Positions 58,701 through 64,000 of a DNA stretch of 64,000 nucleotides are shown piece after piece. Every line of letters starts with the position of its first letter. Position 1 is the stretch's first letter. The stretch is from Turritopsis dohrnii (lineage: Eukaryota > Cnidaria > Hydrozoa > Anthoathecata > Oceaniidae). The notes beneath the pieces were generated by a model, which worked only from the letters and a program-made list of their open reading frames with translations, searched no databases and had not been told where the DNA came from. The stretch spans positions 1,116,001 through 1,180,000 of the forward strand of contig BQMF02000026.1 of NCBI GenBank assembly GCA_027922465.2. The letters are read 5' to 3'. The translations under genes were made by a program, and so were the position numbers.

Positions 58701-58911
58701 ACCGGCTGTTTGGCCGGGTGAATGTCATCAGCAAGATGAAGAACCGCCATCAAAAGAATGTACCTACACCACTGTCAAAAGTAGCGAACAACTATGCCTC
58801 TGCAAGAGAATGCTCGGCCTTGATTATCCATGTACCCATGGTAATACAGTTCACTACAAACACGAACATCATCACTATCATTATTACGTTTCGCAGCCCA
58901 CAGAAAACTAA
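55735..58911 (+). CDS. nkd: Naked cuticle (Nkd), Wnt pathway antagonist
   Basis: Nkd proteins bind Dishevelled and dampen Wnt signalling. Seven exons join in frame: 55735-55759, 55844-55897, 56369-56493, 57096-57141, 57224-57396, 57570-57662 and 57820-58911, giving 535 aa. The start MGLQCSRQ has Gly2 for N-myristoylation and Cys5 for possible palmitoylation, as in vertebrate NKDs that begin Met-Gly. VDLPPEGKTDQ matches the conserved pre-EF block. WSYTLYDFQGKGIATKKDL, then HQLMESI, is the single EF-hand, but loop positions 3 and 5 are Gln and Lys, so calcium binding is doubtful. The long C-terminal exon is Cys/His-rich and ends in the family's His-rich tail (KHEHHHYHYY). The microexon start was chosen because only this 25-nt exon gives Met-Gly and the right phase. 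Confidence 0.9.
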
Positions 58912-59372
58912 TGCTTTCTGCGTTTGACAGTTTAGTCCACGTTCTTGTGCGTACAGTCTAAATTCGGATTTCAGATCTTTTCATCAGTGTAGCATAGATT
59001 TTATGTTTATTTTCTTTCACTCCAATGACAAATGTTTTTGTCTGCTTAAAGGTAAGGTCACATATGACTTTTCTGACCATCAAAACGTCATGGTGTATAC
59101 CTTGTAAAATTTGTTAGTGGAAGTGACCATTTGTTCACGTGATGCTTCGTTCTTTCAACTCTGTTAACTTTTGATGGTCTAAGATTATTTGGACAAACAT
59201 TTTCTGTTGTTTTTCTTAAGCTTATATATTGTATTATACATGAAGTATACATACTGGACTATTTATAAAATGTTACATATTTACATATGAAGAGATTCGA
59301 AGATATGTACATAAAGATTATTAAAAGGAAACTATATAAGAATATCAACGATTTTGTCTTGTATTGAGATTC

Positions 59373-61723
59373 TTATCCAATTTGCCCATATGCTTTCGTG
59401 AATTCGTCATAACGTTGAAGTTCCTCCGCTGAAATGGTTCGTCGGTTGGCATCTAATGACCTAAAGATATCGTTAGATGTTACGGGACGAGGTCGAACTT
59501 TCTCATTCGGGATATTGTGTAATCTTAGGGGAATGGCGTCAGGCTCTGCTTCACTGCATGGACATAATGTGGATTTATCTTCACTCCAAAGCCAATGAGT
59601 CGATTTACTAAGATCTCGAATCGGCTGTAATGTGGCATCCGATATGCACGTGGCTAGGTCGCTTCCAGAATATCCTTCCGTTAGATCTAACAACTGCTTC
59701 ATTTCAACATCATTCAAATTAACGTCTACCCCACTAAAGTGGATGTCAAATAGGTGTCTACGTGCTTCACGCTGTGGGAGAGTGATATAAATTCTTTTCT
59801 CGAATCTCCTGAGAAATGCCTTGTCTAGTTCCCATGGGCAGTTTGTCGCACACAGAAAGAATATGTCATCTTCTTGACCATTCACACCTTCCATCTGTTT
59901 TAGTAGTTCGGTTTTTACTCGCCTCGTTGTTTCAGCTTCTCTTGAATCACGTTTTCGACAAAGACTGTCAATTTCATCGATGAATATTATGGCTCGACTA
60001 CTCCTTTGTCTCGCATGTTCAAACAATTCTTTGATTAACTTCTCGCTTTCTCCAAACCAACTTGAAAGTAAATCCGAACTTGAAACAGAGTAAAATGTAG
60101 ACTTGATTTCGGAAGACACCGCTTGTGCCATTCTCGATTTCCCAGTCCCTAAATGGAAGTGCGTACTCTATCAAGAAAGCCACTTGGAACAACATTTGTG
60201 CTTAAAAGAACAAAAGATATCCGAAAGAAATGCTCTGGATGGAATATTTAATGCTACAGTGCATGCGTGAATTAAAGTCTTGTCCTATCTAGTGAAGTGG
60301 GAACCAAACTTAAAAGGTGACAAAATGAAGCTCAAATTCTTGCACAAAAGAATAGACGCTTTTGTTTTTTGATTCACAGTACTGCTACATTGTTTATTCG
60401 AAAATCTTTCCTAAGTTTAAGCTTTTTGCGACAAAAAAATAGCGTTAATCAGACAGACTTCCTTTCCATCAAGAGAATCAAAAGTTATTATTAACGAATT
60501 TTATTAATTATTTTATTTTTTGCCTTTCTGCCCATTCGAGCTATTGCTCTTCTTATAAAGTTTAGATACAACTTGCACCTCTCATATTCCCATTCCATTC
60601 AGTCGTTTGTGACAGCATAACATCTTATTGCCTTTAAACACACTCTTTTTGTTATTATGATACTACTCATGATGCTACTACTCAAAAATTGTCGTGCGTG
60701 AAGGTTATGATTATAGTTACGAAAAATCACTGCCAAATTTGAAATCAGCACTTTCCAATTGTTCTTTGTGCAAATTTTTGTGAAATTTGGAGAACTTTCA
60801 AAAATTGGTCCAATTTGGCCCGAATTGCCCAATTTAATGAAATTATTTGATAGTTCTTATAAATAAAGTGCTTGTAAAAAAATCTTGTAATTCCCCTTTT
60901 AAATCCCCTTTCTTAGCTCCTAATTTGGAATCCTTTGCCAAGCGCGATAAGTAGTATATGGTTCGTGCTAAATGGATTTGCAAGCAACCCTAAGGTATAA
61001 AATAGCTAAAGAATATCTATCACTGAATATCACTGATGATGTTCAAATCAGTCATGATAACGAAGTCAATGATCCTGGTGGTGTCAGGACAATTCCCCCT
61101 GGAAAATTGCCCTCCGGATGATTCCCTTTGGAAAATATATATGGATAGATATGGTCCTGGATATGTTACTTTGGAACTTAAATTTTTTAGAAAACTCGTT
61201 CGCAGAAACTATTGTGCAGGTATGAACGTCAGTGAGTGTTATTAAAATTCCACTTACCAGGAGGGCCGTAAAGTAAAATACTTCTCCATGGCTTTCTCTT
61301 TCCAACAAATAGATGCGGATATTGCATAGGGAGTACAATTGCTTCCCTCAATAATGTTTTAGCTTCATCTAATCCAGCAATTTGATCGAAGGAAACTTTC
61401 CCAGGTTTTAATATAGTTTGCTCGATGCTTAAAACTCTTTCTGGATCAGTGCTATTTTTATCAGTTCGAGCACTGGACAAATTCTTTTTACTTAGGATTT
61501 TGAGAGTGTATTGAACTTCTTTTAGCGCACAAATCCGACCAGAATTTTTGTCTTCATTGTGAGACTCTTTTTCAATTAAACACTGTACTTTTGACCAACA
61601 AGTTTCTAATTTTTCAGTAAGTAATTCATTGGATTCTAATTCACCTCTACGTTCTTCTATTTTAGTCGCAATTAAATCTATATATGCTGCAGTTTCTTCA
61701 TATAAAATACTTCCATCACTCAT
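59373..61723 (-). CDS. VPS4-like AAA ATPase, divergent
   Basis: Two exons (61258-61723 and 59373-60148) join in frame to 413 aa. The AAA core has GPPGTGKS (Walker A, split by the intron), IIFIDEIDSL (Walker B), LCATNCPWELD (sensor 1) and FLRRFEKRIYI (arginine finger). The C-terminus has VTSNDIFRSL and YDEFTKAYGQIG, the Vps4_C pattern. VPS4 disassembles ESCRT-III polymers on membranes. The N-terminal 105 residues do not show the usual MIT domain sequence, and the core departs from the very conserved VPS4A/B, so this is probably a paralogue rather than the main VPS4. Katanin or spastin are less likely because of the Vps4_C ending. The 1.1-kb intron holds repeats. Convergent with naked cuticle, 461 bp between stops. 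Confidence 0.8.
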
Positions 61724-62393
61724 GGTTCAACTTCACTGTTTTGTTGAAATGAATTTCGAACGTCATCGAATTTTATCAAAAGAATGAAAACAACATCAAA
61801 GTCACTCTTCTCCTGAGAGAGAAAATACAATTAAAGTTTTTTAATGTAAAGTAAAAATACTAATACTAGTATAATATACTAAGTTCAGTTTCTCTGAAAA
61901 GATTGTAATCGTGACCATAAAAATAATTTTCATTGTTGAAGCTGCTCTTACTCCTAAGACTCGAGATTCATGGATTAATATTTGGAATCTCTACTCTGGA
62001 GATTACTCGCGAAATTGACATCTTAAAAATGATATTCATTGGTGATTAAATTTTTCTCCACGCTTTTTGTTATGGAAAGGTAATTTCGTGAGTAATTTCA
62101 GAAACAAGTCACAAATCGTGTTTGTGAACAATAAAAAATGATACTGATTGGTCATATACCGTGAAATCCCGGTGTTATAGTCCCCTCCCTGGCCGCCCAC
62201 CCGATGTTGTAAGCCCTGAAACAGATTTTTCATTCCGGTTATTATAAGCCCTCACGGTCACACAAGCCCATGTATTTTTTTTTCTTTTCTTTTATTAACA
62301 GTAAGACTTTCCGGGTTCATATAAAAACTAGACAAAGTTAAGAATAAAAAGGTGTGTAATATATAATAGTGATCTAATCGTGATATGATTGTG
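61724..62393. other. Upstream of the VPS4-like gene; no gene recognised
   Basis: Likely contains the VPS4-like promoter and 5' UTR. Repeated CCCGGTGTTATAGTCCCCTCC-like and TTATAAGCCCTCACGGTCAC-like phrases around 62166-62265 look like an eroded repeat. Confidence 0.4.
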
Positions 62394-62576
62394 CACTACA
62401 ACCCCGTTAAGTCGGACCCTCACAAAGGTCCCAAAAATCGGTCCGACTTAATGGGATTCTGACTTATCGGAACTTCATCTTAAGTCAGACTCTGCTTATT
62501 TAGTCTGAAGGGGACAAGGTTTTAGTCTTATTTAAAGTCCGACTTAAACGGTGTCCGTCTTAACGGGGCTGTACTG
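62394..62576. mobile_element. 183-bp pogo-like MITE
   Basis: Inverted ends CACTACAACCCCGTTAAGTC (left) and, reversed, CAGTACAGCCCCGTTAAGAC (right), both continuing GGAC. CAGTACA...CCGTTAAG ends are typical of pogo-type elements. TA follows the right end; the left flank lacks it. Internal GTCCGACTTAA repeats occur. Confidence 0.7.
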
Positions 62577-62883
62577 TAAATAGCTTGAATGCCCCACTTG
62601 TTTATCTTTGGACGGTTCCGAAAATGGAGAGATATACACATCATCGAGTATCGAGGAATACAAATTGCCAACAGCTAATGAAATAAACGAATTTAAACTG
62701 GATATTGAAAGTGAAGATGACGGTCATTTTGAAGTGACCGATGCACAAGTGTTCTACTACAGTAGGCGCAAGACTCCTCAGAAATTGAATTTATTGGCGT
62801 GAAACAATTTGGAAAAAAATGTTTAAAACAGAATTGGCAATTGAATTGAGTAAACCCTTTTGAAAACTCTTTTCTCCATGATA

Positions 62884-63640
62884 CTTTAAGGGCAGAAAGT
62901 TTCGCGAGGATGGAAAATCACGAAATTTCGCGAATTTAACTTTGGCGAATAACAATTTTAGAATAAATTTTACTGATAATACTTTCACGAACTCTCCAAA
63001 AACTTTACTTTCGGGAAAAAAAACTTTCGCGAATGACACAATGAATGAAGAAATTATTTTTTTGAATTATTTTAAAGATTCTTAACTTTCTTGCAAAAAA
63101 CTATCGAAATGTAAATAGAAATAAAGTAAAGATTGCCTTAGTTCATTTTAGAGCGAGTCATTCATTTCTTCCCACTCCGAATCTTCATCACTACTATCCT
63201 CGATCAAATCAGACCTTCTCCCACACAAAATCTCGAATTCTTCAGATGATATGTCGGTGATTGGCAATAGACTTTTGACCCAGCTTCAAATGGAATTAGA
63301 GATATTCCTGAAATGTTTTTGGGTGGTAGCAAGAAGAGTAAGAAGACAACCAGAAAATTGTGTAATTATTGATGAGTAACTCACTGTTAAAGAATCAAAT
63401 AGATAAAAAACAAACATGAAATTGTTCTCTCTCACTCTCTCTCCCTCTCTCTGTTTGTATCTCAGGACATCCCTAAAAATTAACTAAAACCACTCCGTTC
63501 TTGGATTCCTTGTTATTTGAGAATTTTTTGTTGTTGAAAAAACTTTCGCGATTTTTAGAAAAACTCGACTTTTCGCGAAAAAAACTTTCGCGAATTTCGA
63601 TTTTACTTTCTTACCTGGCAGAAACTTTCTGCCCTTAAAG
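62884..63640. mobile_element. 757-bp MITE with TA duplication and TTCGCGAA motifs
   Basis: Inverted ends CTTTAAGGGCAGAAAGTTTC are flanked by TA on both sides (62882-62883 and 63641-63642). The outer parts are dense in TTTCGCGAA and ACTTTCGCGAA. A short acidic minus-strand frame (63149-63285, with SSDEDSEWEEMNDSL) lies inside and might be captured coding sequence or chance. Confidence 0.8.
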
Positions 63641-63642
63641 TA

Positions 63643-64000
63643 CCCAGTCAAATAATTTCATGATCACATCGCTGATGTTGATGTCAACGAAGATGTCAAC
63701 ACTAATGAAAACACGAAAGTTTTGACAAAAACTTTCGTTAATGACAATTTGAGACATTCATGGTAAATACTTTCGTGAAATGGAAAAAAATTCATTTTTA
63801 CGCGTAACAATGCCTAGATTCATAAATCTTTTCGATAGAATTGAAGGCAGAAGAAGGCCTCTTCCCATAAACCAATATCGTCATTTTCATTTTGCCTTGA
63901 GACGGTGGCGTTTTGAACATTTTCCGTAAATTTTTAGCGAACTTTTCAGAAATTTTTGCGAAAATGACTAAAAAAAGTTTTTGTCCTTTCATAATTGGGT
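63643..64000. other. Right edge: repeat-like sequence, no gene recognised
   Basis: Further ACTTTCG(T/C)GAA and AAATTTT(T/A)GCGAA phrases suggest another copy of the neighbouring inverted-repeat family, cut by the window end. Confidence 0.4.

Noticed and set aside
62608..62802. 64-codon frame with an acidic stretch
   Set aside because: No ATG start, no family recognised and no splice partner; it lies between two MITEs.

Overview
This window looks like a piece of an AT-rich animal genome, probably from an early-branching metazoan such as a cnidarian; the phylum is an inference. Genes have many short GT-AG introns and recognisable animal orthologues, including a Wnt-pathway naked-cuticle gene. 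The space between them is packed with eukaryotic transposons: APE-type LINEs, Penelope-like elements, a Polinton-like element and many short inverted-repeat elements. I see no bacterial features, rRNA, tRNA or CRISPR.

Genes in order: (1) 1-1598, minus: a secreted His/Thr/Pro-rich protein, cut by the window edge. (2) 7899-12840, minus: a complete 10-exon TPX2 (725 aa), the spindle-assembly factor that activates Aurora A. (3) 43333-50068, plus: MARCHF6/Doa10, a membrane RING-CH ubiquitin ligase of ER-associated degradation, with 30 exons found and the first not found. (4) 51257-52197, plus: TMEM42-like membrane protein. (5) 55735-58911, plus: naked cuticle (7 exons, 535 aa) with an N-terminal Met-Gly and a His-rich tail. 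(6) 59373-61723, minus: a divergent VPS4-like AAA ATPase (2 exons, 413 aa), convergent with naked cuticle. I see no operon-like logic; these are independent housekeeping and signalling genes.

The region 13-41 kb is a nested transposon graveyard. LINE-A (plus, about 13.2-21.5 kb) encodes a membrane segment, a 2A ribosome-skipping motif, a PHD-like finger, AP endonuclease and reverse transcriptase. Its ORF is split by a 4811-bp palindromic element (13396-18206) flanked by the 6-bp duplication AACAAT. Each arm holds the C-terminal part of a protein-primed-type family B DNA polymerase and a 204-aa ORF of unknown function. The element looks like an integrated snap-back (fold-back) deletion derivative of a Polinton/Maverick-like virus-transposon, and is the most interesting object here. 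Next come an inverted-repeat element carrying a retroelement tail (21.6-23.3 kb) and a Penelope-like element (24.1-32.9 kb, minus) split by LINE-B. LINE-B is itself split by a 1851-bp DNA element carrying eight copies of a 12-bp motif. Two inverted LINE fragments follow (33.0-35.1 kb), then a Harbinger-like element (36.5-38.9 kb) inserted in a roughly 560-bp repeat family (38.9-41.0 kb).

Exon coordinates were derived by hand from splice-site and reading-frame continuity; they are predictions not backed by transcripts.
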